64,000 bases of DNA, taken from contig VZRR01008003.1 of NCBI GenBank assembly GCA_013398015.1, positions 66,912 through 130,911 of the forward strand, written 5' to 3'. The DNA is from Oreocharis arfaki. Lineage: Eukaryota > Chordata > Aves > Passeriformes > Paramythiidae. Below are positions 13,574-25,650 of this stretch, in pieces. A program made the translations under genes and the position numbers. The notes beneath the pieces were generated by a model. The model was not told the origin of the DNA. It ran no database searches and saw only the letters and a list, made by a program, of their open reading frames with translations. Positions within the stretch are counted from its first letter, which is position 1. Each line of letters opens with the position of its first letter.

Positions 13574-16500
13574 GCAGACATGCCCCAAGCAGTTCCATTT
13601 TGGTATTATTTTTCCTTCCTGACTAGGCAGCTAAAAAGTCTGTTTATGTTTTAGAGAATGGTGGTTTGTTTGGGCTACATCCCGAGTTTTCCAAGCCTGG
13701 GGCCTGGCACAGGAGCTGATTATGCCTGTGCATGGGAACAGTGCTGCTCCTAAAACACGGTGAAGGAGGGTCAGCTGCTTGCAGATCCTGTGACTCAGGT
13801 TTTGGTTTGGCAAGGCAGCCCTTGAGCAGAACCTCCAAGTCCTTGGTGAAGTGTAGCCGGCAAAGGCAGACATGATCACACTCCTGACAAGTCTGAATTT
13901 CCACCCTGATTAGGAAAATCCGACAAATATCTACACGCCCCAAAACACAGTCCCTGCTCTGCACAGTGCTCCTGGCAGTGTGCAGAGCTGCACTGTTGGA
14001 AACCTGCTGTGAAACTCTGGATGTGCAACTCAGGCTGTCTGGAGAGTTTCACAGTGCCTAAACCAAGGCTTTGTCCTAATCAGTTTGTCTGGCACATGAG
14101 GATGAGCAGAACCTGGTGAGATCATGTCAGTGTGAGGCTGTGAAACCTCATATTAGGGAGGCTATGATGATCAAAACTGAAATATTTGAAGGGAGAAATT
14201 AAATGCTCCGGATGTCTTCAGGTCTTTTCCAGGAAGGTAAAAAGGCAGCACACGTTACAGGAGAAAAAATAGCACAACAGGTAATTTGTGTTTACAAAAG
14301 AGAAAGAGATACATTCTCACACACATCCCAAGGGCTAAAAGAGCTGAGCTGCTGCCAGGAATTTCCAGCATGGAAATTTTGCCAAGTCCACAGGAGCAGC
14401 ATATTAAAAGACCCCATTCAACTCTTCTATTTTCACCTGGACTGCAAAGAAACTGATTTAAATTTTCTCCTAGACTCCCTTATCTTTAGAGATGCCAAAG
14501 TCAGCTGATGTGTAAAAGGTTTCTTTTTTGAGAGGGATTGTGGTTTGCTGTCTGCACATTTCACATATCCAGCAAAACAGTTATCTCTAAATAAGCGCCT
14601 ATTTCTCTGGGGTCCTTCCTGACTAAAAAACCAAGTAATGACAGCCAGAAACACACTGTGCACCTTCTTATCTTTGCAGCTAAAGGCCTGAAGTAAAAAC
14701 AACAATTTGGCAACTCCATCATTCCTTTGAGATACCTGAACACCATAAGAAAGGACCTGTGTCAGTGCAGAGTGCATTGGACAGGAAACCAAAAGAGCTC
14801 AGTGGCTTTTCTCACACTGCTTCGTGTAGATTTGGTGAATCTCTCCTGAATTCTGAGTCTCTCTGGCTTTGTTAAGCTGTGTTTTCTCTGCTTAACCTAT
14901 AACCCATATCCAGTGCCATTACAAGAGGACGAAAGGAACACAAGTGAGATGATTTGGTCACACAGACAAGATGATGCTATTTAAATGTCTTAAATACGTG
15001 TGATAGATGTAAGACAAGTCTTTCTGCTGCATTTTGCAAATCATCTCCCCTCCTTGCTGAGACCCAGCTGTGAGATGCTTTGTGACAAAAACCCCAAAGT
15101 AAGAGATACAAAAAGAACTTATTCCAGAAGCTTAAAATACTGCCCTGATTCATCTTTTCAGTTCACATACATTATTATATCTCAAATTTCTTCTTTTTTT
15201 GAAGCTTGTATTTACAGCATGGAAATTGAAAAGCACTGGACCTGTGGGTAATAACAGCTCAGTTTGGGCCTGGAAAACACCATGTTGAGAAGCAGATTTA
15301 TTGATCAATCAGTATCAGTCCACAGTGCCAAGGTAAGGCACGTGCTCGGGAGAGCAGAATCACATATCTAGGGAAGACGTGAACGCCCTCATTTCGAAGC
15401 TGACAGTCAGTGCAGGTCACTGGTGGGCAGCCTGGTTCTGCAATAAACCTGGAAACGCCTTTAATTCTATTAGAGCAGATCACTTGTACCCAGCAAATTT
15501 CCTTTCAAAACACCAAATTAGCATGACAGGGAAAAACTTGAACTGATGGCAAAACCCCAAAATATCATTAGTAAGTTTCACAAAACCTCACATACCATAA
15601 GGCTAGCCCTTCTCTTTTCTAAACACAGTTTGTTTGCACAAATTTCCCCAAAATAACTTTGGTGTTGGGATGTCAGCCATGATCCTGCCTCATAGCTCTT
15701 TGGACTGAGATCAAATCCTTAAGAAAGACTTTGCAAGACTTTTCAAGGCCAAAGAAACCAAGTATACAGTAATTTTCCAAGCAGGACAATCCTTGACTAG
15801 GAGAGTTTGCAAAATTTACTACAGTAAATTGAAACAAATAAAAATCAACCAGTGGATCCCATTTACCCAAAAGACAGTCATAAAAACGGACATATCAGAG
15901 GTGATAAACCTTTTACTAACCTTTGTGTTATCTACTTTTATTGACCATCCTGGCTCTTCAGATTGCCCCACTTGCAATTCCTTAGCCTGGCAACACCTCT
16001 GATCAGTTTTCATTTTTTCTTTATACTCTCAGTAGAAGCGGCAAATAATTGATCACCTTCATGGCTTTATTTTCCTAAAGCTGAGCTGAATTTTCTAGAA
16101 CTGAAATGCTGCAGGAAAAATGGAGTTTGCTCTGATCCCAGGAGCAGATACAGCCCATCCATTTTGCATTTGGTCAAGCATCCCACAGCACAGTTAGCTC
16201 TGGAGCACAAAGGGACTGTAGGTCTCAGTAGAACACAGAAAATCTACTGGCAATATGTGAGCAGTTCACTTTCCAACAGACTGAAGCACTAAATCTTTTT
16301 AAAGCTATTTTTACAAGTGCTGTTGTATTTCTGCAGCCAGACCTATTTTAGGAGCTCAGCATCCAGTCCTCATCTCACACTGGCTTCTCATACTCTGTGC
16401 CCCATTGCATGTTCTTTCCACAAGCCCAGAGATGGATGGGAAAGGAGAGGAAAAAACAGCTGTATGAAGACTTTTCCTGAGCCAGTTTACAGGAGCATAT

Positions 16501-19499
16501 AAAGGTAGAACTGTCTCTGAAGGAAACAGTCTTTACCTTGAAGACTCTCTGTGGAGAAACAGAAAAAAGCCTTTTACCAAAGGATGTTTGTGCTCTGAAT
16601 GGTCTGGTTGTCTGAAAGCAAATGGAAATGAGGTGGGGAGATGGGAGCCAAAACCCCAGGGGCCACTGCAGCACAGCAGCTCTGGCTTTTGCAGGATGCT
16701 TCTTATCAGAGCATTTCAAGGGTGCCTCGAAGTGAACAAAGCACTGCAAGAGAAACCACAATTCTGTCTGTATGCACAAGTTCTCCTGTAGTGGTGTAAA
16801 TTAAAAAAGCCCAATTCCATCTGAGTCTGGATGCAGCTCTAAAGCTATGAGAATATTTATTCTTGTATAGTATATTCTGATAAGGAAAGTGAAATAATTT
16901 GTTTCAGAAAAAATTTTCTTCTAACTGTATATAGTTGTATTCACTCCCTGGGCTATATTACATTACTGTAACTATGCCAGTAAAAGAAAAGCTCCCCCTC
17001 TAAATGACATTGTAATTCTGGTTTCAAGCCCATACACAGCCCAGGTACTCACTTCAGGGAGCCTCCTGTGTGGCTCCATTTCCTCACAGGAGCACTGTGA
17101 GGTTACGTCTTCTCAGCAACATATTTTGACTGTTCTCTGGCTCTCCTTCCCACACACCATATACAAGATGTTAAAGCTGCTTCCCCAGTTGCTGTGGGTT
17201 AGTCATAAGTGTGGAAATTGTTACTTGGGTATTCCAGAGGAATTCCAGCCCCTATATCCTTGTGGTCTATCCCAGCAGCTGCAAGGGCAGCTTTGTGATT
17301 CACTTCTTCGGGGTGAGACTGGCAAAATGGTCACAGAGACTACTGAATGAGTGGGATTAAGGTTTCAAAACAGAATTTCAACTCTGTTCTTGAAAGGACA
17401 TTACATGGTGTACTCCAAAAAGCAGTTTTTCACTCAGGCTCTTGGCCAAGAACTGTCAAGAATACCAAATCCATGTTTTCTTTATCTCTCAGTTTCTAGC
17501 GACTTGTGTGCTGCCTCAGTAGAGCACAAATCCTTCTCTGTCAGACTCATTTCACAGGAAGAAAAGAAGCCTGTGTTAGCGAGCTCAAGCTCCTTGGGGC
17601 AGGAACAAATCCATTCTGGTACTGGGACTTTGAACACACACACACTAAAAGGCTTGTTGACCCAGCTACTGGTCCAACCTTTCCCAAAGCCTGTGGGACA
17701 GTTAAGCTCCACATGAAACAGATCCAGGGGTTTGCAGCTCCCTTATCAAGGCAACCTGAAATTAGCACAGTTTAATTTGTCATCTTGAAAGCTGCAGTGG
17801 TTCAGGACCAGCTTCATGTGCAAATCCACAAGATCTGAGCAGGTACCTAGTGAAAAACTAACTGGAGGCAGTTATTGATTCAGCCATCTGCCCTTAATTA
17901 ACTTATATTGATGCCCCAATACCACTGGAATAAAATATGGATCAAGCGTGAACTTAGGGCTTGTCCTAAAGGACAGATTAAATCTTGAACTAGACCCTTG
18001 CAAAGCTCCTTGTTTTCCTCTCCACCAGCTCAGATTTCAGTTCCTCATGTGTTAGCTGGAATGCCAGCCCTTTCCACATTTACCATGGACTGAAATTTGC
18101 AGCTGTGTGAGAGATGTTTTGGGCAGTTCTGGGTGGGTGGAACTCACAACAGCCATGTCTGGTGTGCTGTGCTCCAAAATAGCTCTGAGGACTGAGCAAT
18201 ATTGATCCAGAGGTTTCCCAACACAATGGATGTTAATACTTGAATATTTTGGAGCAGGACCACTGGAACTAAGTTTTATCATATCAGGATGAATTTATGG
18301 AAAGTTTTGTAGCTAATGATTAAGAGATGTTCGCTAGTTACAGACTGTGAGAATACAGGGAGTTGTTTAAAGGTGTCCAGGACAGACAGGGCAGGTGTGG
18401 TTTGCACTGTAAGTACTGAAGTGCCTTAGTGGGGTTGGAAAAAACCAGTAAGTATTCATGGAGTACACCAGCCTGTTCCTAAAGCCCAGCTTTCATTTAA
18501 TAAAGCAGTAAGTCTCTTGATCTTATAGTCTCAATAAAAAAAATGTCAGCAATGTGAGCAGAATGTAATCAAGGCAGAGATGGCAAGGGGATGTCAGGAA
18601 GAACAGCTCTGAAGGGCATGAACTGCACCAGCCAGCACCCATCAATGGCTTTGGTGTCAATATTTTAAACAAACCCTCTTTTAATGGGGGAAAAACAAAA
18701 GGAAAAAAAGAAAAAAATGTGATGGATGGAACATTTTAATGACAATTTCATTTTTTTCACCAGAATCAGGGAGAGGTTGTATTTCATATAGCAATCTCAG
18801 TTAAAGGCAGCCCCACAGAAGTCCACAGAGACCACGGGCAAATGAAAGAGATTCAAACTCAGAGAGTTGTCCAGAGTCCAGGGAGACTGTCCTGCTTCAA
18901 GCACCTTGTGTTTTACTCTTCCTCTGACCCCACAGTCAGGACTTGGGAACCTTTGGGAGAGCATAGCTACCTTTTGTTCCCCTGACTAGACCCTGCTGAT
19001 TGCTGTTCTCAACCAGAAATGCAGTCATACCTATCAGGCATTTGTTGACTTTTCATAAATGCACTCCTCACATAATGTGATTTAATGTATTTGTGTGTGT
19101 GGTTCTGTAGTAGCAGTGTTGGCATTTACTGAGGGAGCAGCATCCTTTGTTTCAGTGGAAGGTGATGGCCACTGTCATGACTTAACCAGCCTGGGGCAGA
19201 GCCATGCTGAGTGAGCTTCTGACACTTGTGGAAATCTTCTGGCAACCCCTCCTCAAGGCTGGCAGTGCACAAGCATCCATCTGGCTTTCCACAGGTTTTG
19301 GCTTCAGCACCAGAACAGGAGACACGGCGCTTACGGGTGAGGCAATCAGTGCAGTGTTCAGGGCTGGTACAGCTGAACTCCAAATGGAAACAGGAGTTTC
19401 AGATGGGATGCGAGAACAAGGGGGTGTCTTATGCTGCAGCCAGCCCAAGTATTAAACACATTTCGTAAGCAAGGAGTCCAGCCAAGCCTGTCACCACAC
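13574..19499. other. Intergenic, VAT1L to CLEC3A (right part)
   Basis: AT-rich intergenic sequence. I see no supported gene, and no repeat I can name apart from a short (AC)n run near 17633-17646. Frames here lack recognisable motifs and codon structure. Confidence 0.55.
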
Positions 19500-19501
19500 T
19501 T

Positions 19502-19507
19502 TATAAA
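19502..19507 (+). promoter_or_regulatory. CLEC3A: TATA box of CLEC3A (candidate)
   Basis: TATAAA stands 104 nt upstream of the CLEC3A ATG, which would put the transcription start near 19532 and give a 5' UTR of about 80 nt. This fits a tissue-restricted, TATA-type promoter; no CpG island surrounds it. Confidence 0.55.
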
Positions 19508-19610
19508 CCTGACCTCAGGCAGTCCCCACTGAGATGGGTCTGTGTGACCTGCTCTCAGAGCTGCTAAAGGGAATCTCTTCAAGCTCCTTCTTAGGGTCTT
19601 TCAAAGAGAC

Positions 19611-19725
19611 ATGGCACAAACTGGACTTACGATTTTTCTGCTCATAAGCTTACTACTGCTGGATCAGACCATCAGCCAGGCTTCCAAATTCAAAGCCAGG
19701 AAGCACAGCAAACGTAGAGTGAAAG
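19611..19725 (+). CDS. CLEC3A: CLEC3A coding exon 1
   Basis: 115 nt. Signal peptide and basic segment, ending AAAG|GTACTG (phase 1). The ATG is the only in-frame start before the hydrophobic core. Confidence 0.93.
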
Positions 19726-22700
19726 GTACTGGGTCTGAATTGGGAGGAGGGATAGAAGCTTACAGACTATGCAAATTTACTGTGTACTTTAAATAGCATT
19801 GCATGAACCAGAAACTAACATTACACAAATGCTTATTTATAAAGGATGCTTGAGTCTATATTATCTGTGTCTTTAAAGTATGTTTTTATGTGAGGTAGCA
19901 CAGCCACAAATAAGGTGCCAGAATGAGTTATGGAAATAGAGCTGTATAACAGCTGCAAATGCATTGCTCTGTTATGGCTGCTCACCTCTGTAAACATTAG
20001 TTAAAACTCACAGGTTACAGCTGAGAGAGGACTCTGGCTGATCATTCTTAGTTATATAACTATATTGACTAAGACCAGAAAAATGGAAATTCACATATAT
20101 GGGGGAAACAAGCAGAAGCATTCTGTCTCCAAGGGGTATTGTTCAGATTTTTGTACCATTTCCTAATTTTAGCAGAATGTCTGTCTACTATTTGTGGAAT
20201 ATTATGCCACTTGTGCGAAAAGTACTGTGAAATGGCAAGTTAAACTGATTAGCAGGTCAACATCAAAGAATTGGCAGGAAAAGATAAAGCATCAGATTTA
20301 TCATCAGCAAAGTTTACAGAGTAAATACAAAACCACAGAATGTTGTTTAGAAATGTCTGTATTGAATTTAAGGACTTATTTCCAATAAGAGCAGGTATGA
20401 TGGAGGCTACACTAATGGCAAATATTTGAACTCCTAGTGAATTAAAAAACTGTGCCTTTGATGAAGCCATTGTAAAAGAAGATTGTGCTGCTCTGGAGCC
20501 ACACAGTTGTAGACACTTCCTTCTCCCCTGGAATCTCTAGGGGCTGAAGCTTGGGGTCCTAAGGACAGGCTGCTATACATTTTTTGTGCCAGCACAGATT
20601 GGAGAACTGGGAATTCTGCCTCAGGGAAGCAGGGAGCCCTGAAAGACATTATAATGATTTTTTAAAAAATAAAAATTGAAAAGGGGACACAAAAACGGAG
20701 TTATGTGCAAATTAGCTTCTTTTCTTGTCCCACCATATTCTTGGTGCTTTTGTAAGTGCTACAAAACGCTGATGCAGAGTGAATTTGTGTCACTCAAGTC
20801 CCCAGGCCCTCTCTGTACTAAAGGAGAGACAAAGGCTAATCCTGGGAAGTGGAGATTGCAGCTCAGCAAGCACATCTGCAACATTCAGACTGTCAGGTTG
20901 GGTTTTATTCATTGTTCCTCCCTGTGCTAAAACAAGAGTTGTGTGGAAGTTTCATGCTCACAGAAATAACATTTTTTTGAAGAAACACAACTTGTGTCCT
21001 GTTGTTTTTTGTATGTCACATCCATAAACCAGAGCGTACAGGTTCAAAAGAAAAAGGAACATTTTCTGTAAATTAGATACCAGCTCACTAAATAATGATT
21101 AGCTGCAACAATCCATGATTTTCAAACAGTTTTTAGGGCAAAATCCATGATAAAATATGAGAATGAAAAGTAAAGGTGGGATCCTCCTGTTTTCTATAGG
21201 AATCCTAGAGGCATGTTTTCATTAAGGGCAAATCTTTAAAAAGAATCAAAATGCATCTCAGCAATGCAGCAACCCATGATATTTTGAAACAGCTTTTAAC
21301 ATGTAATTTTAATTTTTTTGTGTGTGCATATCTGTTAATTTCTGTATATTCTTTTTGTGCAAGAAAAAGATGACCTGAAGACTCAGATTGACAAACTGTG
21401 GCGAGAAGTAAATGCTCTGAAGGAAATACAAGCACTCCAGACAGGTAAAGCAGCTTATACTGGTCAGTGGCTTCCAAAAGTTCTCACTGCCTCTCTTATA
21501 CACTCCCATCCCTCTCTTTAATGGGATTTTATGACTGAGGAGTACAGCTCCATAAAACCATGGTGTGCCAGAGCTGTACCAGACAGACAAGTGCTGAAGG
21601 AAGCATTTGAGTAAAATCAGGTCTCAGCTAATAGGGAATGAGTGGTGATTCTTCACTGAGAGCAAGAGCTGATCTGGAGCAAGAACTACGTTTGTCTTTG
21701 CTATGCACAGCTTCAAGCTCTGAGTTTTGTATCATCAAAGGCAGCACAATGAGGGTTCCTGGGTCTGAGAGTTCAGGTGGTCAGCAAGTGCCTGGATTTG
21801 AGATGAACATATATTCAAATGTGAATGTTGCCATAAAACTTCAAAGTTATATCCACTGTGAGTTCAGAAATATCCTGGACTAACGTGCAGAGCCCTTTAA
21901 GTATTTTAATAACCAGATGGAAATTTCCAAACAAAATAAGAAGGGTAAATACACATGCACCTACTAGACAGTTGTGCTTTTTCACAGCTGCTGACATAAA
22001 ACCTGGCATTTAAACACGTACAAGAGGACATTACAGAGGAAATTACATCATTCTCATCAAACAGAACGTATTTTCCTTAGGGATGGTAATATCTGGGTTG
22101 TCCAGTTTTATGTCTTGGGTTACATAGAGCTTTTTGGGCTTTACAAAATATTTTTATTTCAAATGTCTTATAAGAAGGCTTTAGAAGTTTCTTAAAAGAG
22201 GGAGCCTGTTCTAGACAAGTAACTCTTGTTTAAAAGTAATTCTTGTGTTACTTCCAGAAGGAGCTTGAGAGGAAGCATGCAGTGGCTTAGAAAGGAAACC
22301 AGAACTGGGAGACGTTCTCTCCTCAAAACTTATTTTGAGCTTTATTCTAAATTTAAAGCCCACACTGTTTAACTGTTCAAATCTGGCAAGACGGCACCTA
22401 TCACCCCCCTAGCTCTGACTGCCTTTGTTCATGTCCTTGTGATAACTGAAAAAAGGAGCTCCATTTTCAGCTTATGGACATTTCCAAGACACACCTTAAA
22501 AATCTGATTTCTTCTTTTGCTTGAACTGGGTCTGACAGTTCAGGTAGGTCTCCTTTCTATGTAGAGTGAAATGTGAAATGCTGCCACACACCATTTTGCA
22601 GCCCACACTTTCTCCCTAAAGATATCCAGTCCTTATCATTGCTGCAGCATTGCTGAAGTAAGGTTTCTGTGATCTTTCCCATACATTTTCTAAAGCGTTC

Positions 22701-24550
22701 CACATTTAATAAATAGGTTCATTACTTCTCTCTGGCCATTGGAAGGGTTAAAGTTTGAAGGCTAAACCTTAACAGAAAATTATTACTCTGAAAATGCAGC
22801 TAAGGAATGCAGTGAACACTACAACTGGAAATACTAAAAACTTGAGACATAGGATGTGGTCCAAAGTGACTTCCATATCCTGATGATCAGAGACATAATT
22901 ATTTTTTTACAAGAACAGATGACAGGAATTAGATTATAGAAAACATCAGGACAGAAGATGTACATAAATACAAGATTAACTTAAGCAATAAATGAAATAA
23001 TCTGCAAGTAATAACATGCAGAATTCTAAAAAAAATTGTCACAGGAATCTATTCAAGGCCTTTGATACCTTCCTCAGCTCAGAAAGAACATTCCACCAAG
23101 GAGGGTTCTCTTGCCATCATTATTTTTCTTGGGAGAATCAGTTTTTCACGAATCTGCATTAGGAGAGCTGGAAGGCAGAGTTTAAGGATTCCTTCCTGTG
23201 CTCCTGCCCCCACAGACCTTGAGCTCAAACAACCCCAGCAGCAACTCTGCAAGGCAATTCCAGTGACAGAGCAGCTGCCAAATTAACCCTCTGGTCCATT
23301 CTGACTTTACATAGAGACTTCCCCAGCAGAAGTAAAAGCAAACAGATTTATAAATTCAAACGTATAGATGATTGGGCCCAGACTGTCCCATAAGCTCTGT
23401 AATAAGTGTGCACTTTTTAAAAGCACTTACAGATTTAAGTCACTTTACCTCATTTGAATTTAGAGTTTGAAGAGAGAGATTTTGCTGGAAAGAAAATAAA
23501 TTAATTCCTAGGAGGATGACTATGCAATCTTCTGCAGGTAGAATTACACTTTTATTAATCACTCAGAGATTTGTATTATGAATTCCAAATCAGTATTTTC
23601 CTGGTCAGCAGGACACATTTAATACAACTTTTTTCTGTCCTGCCTTTGCTTGCTGGAAACTGAGCTTAGATAAGGTATAAAAATTTACTTTACTTAAATA
23701 TCACAAATATTAAAAGACATTTACATCTGTCTCCACTATAAAGCCAAATATAAATTTCCTGATGATCATCTTGTATCTGGCAACAATACAAACATCCATA
23801 CCTCATCCATTCCATCAGTTTTAACACTGCTGAAATAAGGTAAAACAAGCATGAAAGCAGGACTATTTGGTAAAAGGGGCCTGGATTAGGCCTGGGTTGT
23901 ATTTTAGCAGTCTGTTCCCAAAGGCATGTTGATGTGCTGGCTGCACCCAGGCTCCTACATGAACTGGAGCACCAGCAGGTAAGTCTGATCTTACTCCTAC
24001 TTTCAGAGGCACTCTGTGGAGTCAAGAGCCTTTTGCTTGCTGAGGGACTTGTTTGCTCAAGTTTCAACACGCTTTTGGAAAATTACCATTTGAGGATCCT
24101 TTACTGAAAGCTCCAGCCCACACTTGTACTGAACGTGCAAACTCCTATCTGTTCGCAGTGTGCCTTCGTGGGACCAAGGCCCATAAGAAATGCTACCTCA
24201 TGTCAGAAGGCACCAAACATTTCCATGAAGCCAATGAAGACTGCATAACCAAGGGGGGGACCTTGGCTATCCCTAGGAATAACGAGGAAACAAACATTCT
24301 TCGAGATTATGGCAAGAAAAGCGTGCCCCGAGCGTCCGAGTTCTGGCTGGGTGTCACTGACATGGTCAGTGAGGGGAGGTTTGTCGATGTCAATGGCATG
24401 GCTCTGCAGTACTTCAACTGGGACCGTGCCCAGCCCAACGGGGGCAAGCGTGAAAACTGTGTCTTTTTGTCTCAGGCATCCCAAGGCAAGTGGGTGGATG
24501 AAGTCTGCCGCACTGCCAAGAGATACATTTGTGAATTTCTGATCCCATAA
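19611..24550 (+). CDS. CLEC3A: CLEC3A, cartilage C-type lectin (3 exons, complete, 195 aa)
   Basis: A secreted, tetranectin-family protein of cartilage matrix. Coding exons are 19611-19725, 21364-21444 and 24159-24550, with phases 1, 1 and stop; together 588 nt. Residues 1-24 form a signal peptide (LLISLLLLD core). A basic stretch follows (KARKHSKRR), which in the family binds heparan and matrix. Exon 2 gives a coiled-coil neck (DDLKTQIDKLWREVNALKEI), which in tetranectin drives trimers. Exon 3 is the C-type lectin domain with six cysteines at 67, 77, 94, 166, 182 and 190, WLG at 128 and QPN at 157-159. Mammalian CLEC3A is of nearly the same length and exon plan. There is no frameshift. It lies immediately downstream of VAT1L, as in mammals. 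Confidence 0.96.
19726..21363 (+). other. CLEC3A: CLEC3A intron 1
   Basis: About 1.6 kb between phase-1 splice sites. No repeat or RNA gene that I can name. Confidence 0.85.
21364..21444 (+). CDS. CLEC3A: CLEC3A coding exon 2 (coiled-coil neck)
   Basis: 81 nt, acceptor TGCAAG, donor ACAG|GTAAAG. It encodes a heptad-patterned helix ending IQALQT. At 26 whole codons plus split codons it matches the short neck exon of tetranectin-type lectins. Confidence 0.93.
21445..24158 (+). other. CLEC3A: CLEC3A intron 2
   Basis: About 2.7 kb. It ends in a TCTGTTCGCAG acceptor. Open frames inside it have no recognisable content. Confidence 0.85.
24159..24550 (+). CDS. CLEC3A: CLEC3A coding exon 3 (lectin domain)
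   Basis: 392 nt from acceptor TTCGCAG to TAA at 24548-24550. It encodes the whole C-type lectin domain in one exon, from VCLRGTKAHKKC to YICEFLIP. The calcium-site loop reads AQPNGG, with WVDEVC following. Confidence 0.95.
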
Positions 24551-25650
24551 TGACACACACGAAAGACCACGGCCATATTTTGGGTTATCAACACACACTT
24601 TTGCTTAGTAACCCCTCCACCGTAGAGAGTGGAGAGTTAAAAGTATCCCTCTCCTGCATTGAACTCACTCTTTACTGAAACACAAGTTTTCTCTGTTAAT
24701 TTATTTTCTATTCAGATGCTAAAAATGTTTAGTGAGTACTCTCATCATGTACAGGGATATATATTATGTTTTGGGGTACATTATACCATATTTTGGCATA
24801 TTATTTCAGCCTGATGTTTGGGTTGCTGGATTTCACCTTTTATTTCTGTACTTTAACTACAAAATACTGCTGCATAGTAATCCTTTCCGATATGAGGTGT
24901 AGGGATCCTCTCAGTTCCACAGTTTAAGAGGGACTTTGGGATTGTGTGAGCTCCTATGAAAACAGCTATCATCCTTCACAGAGTTTAATTGGATAGATCT
25001 GAGGCCAAGAGTTTTACCTATGGGTTAAGAATGCCAAATGAAACAGAAAAATCTGATGTTAATTATTTAACTACATGCAGTTGAAGGTGATACACTGCTA
25101 GAAAAAGGGGGGTAGCTGTTTTAAAACATCAGTTAGTCTAGACATGTTTGCCTCTAAATGTCTCAATTATGGTTAAATATTAGATGTCATTTGGAACATT
25201 CCCACAGAAGAAAGCAACCCGGGACGAGATCACACTCTGCTGTGTGAAGCCTTGCTGAGCCTTGTCTCCTGCAGGCTCAGACAGGCTCTGCCATTCACAG
25301 CCTCTGCCTGAAAGCTCCAGGAGGGAGACAGGAGCCCCTTTCTGGCACTGCATTCCCACTCACTCACCTCTCCCAGGGGAACGGCAGCACACCCCAGTGG
25401 AACAGAAAATCACCACGTGCAAATGTTCCCAATTTAACACCTGACATTTGAAAATGAAGTAAAATCTGCTGGCTGCTTTTGGCTGTCCTGAACCTCTCAA
25501 CAGAGATTTGCCTTTGTCATAAATAGCCGTTTCTCTCATTTTATTTAAATATTTCAATATATTGTTGCTTGGAGGATAATTCCTATTCCTTATCTATTAA
25601 ATGTGCAAGATTTTCTTAAATTATGCAATAAATTTGCAATTACCAGTATT
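24551..25650 (+). other. CLEC3A: CLEC3A 3' UTR (inferred)
   Basis: Non-coding AT-rich sequence after the stop. The first canonical AATAAA I find is at 25627-25632, with T-rich sequence soon after, giving a 3' UTR near 1.1 kb. Confidence 0.5.
25627..25632 (+). terminator. CLEC3A: Poly(A) signal AATAAA of CLEC3A (candidate)
   Basis: Canonical hexamer in the reading direction of CLEC3A, with TAATATTTTTGCC downstream as a possible U-rich element. Confidence 0.45.

Noticed and set aside
19177..19215. TGTCATGACTTAACCAGCC, like an avian LTR terminus
   Set aside because: Similarity does not continue into an LTR body and there is no matching end; it lies in the CLEC3A upstream region.
24203..24598. 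131-codon minus-strand frame
   Set aside because: Shadow of CLEC3A exon 3 on the opposite strand.
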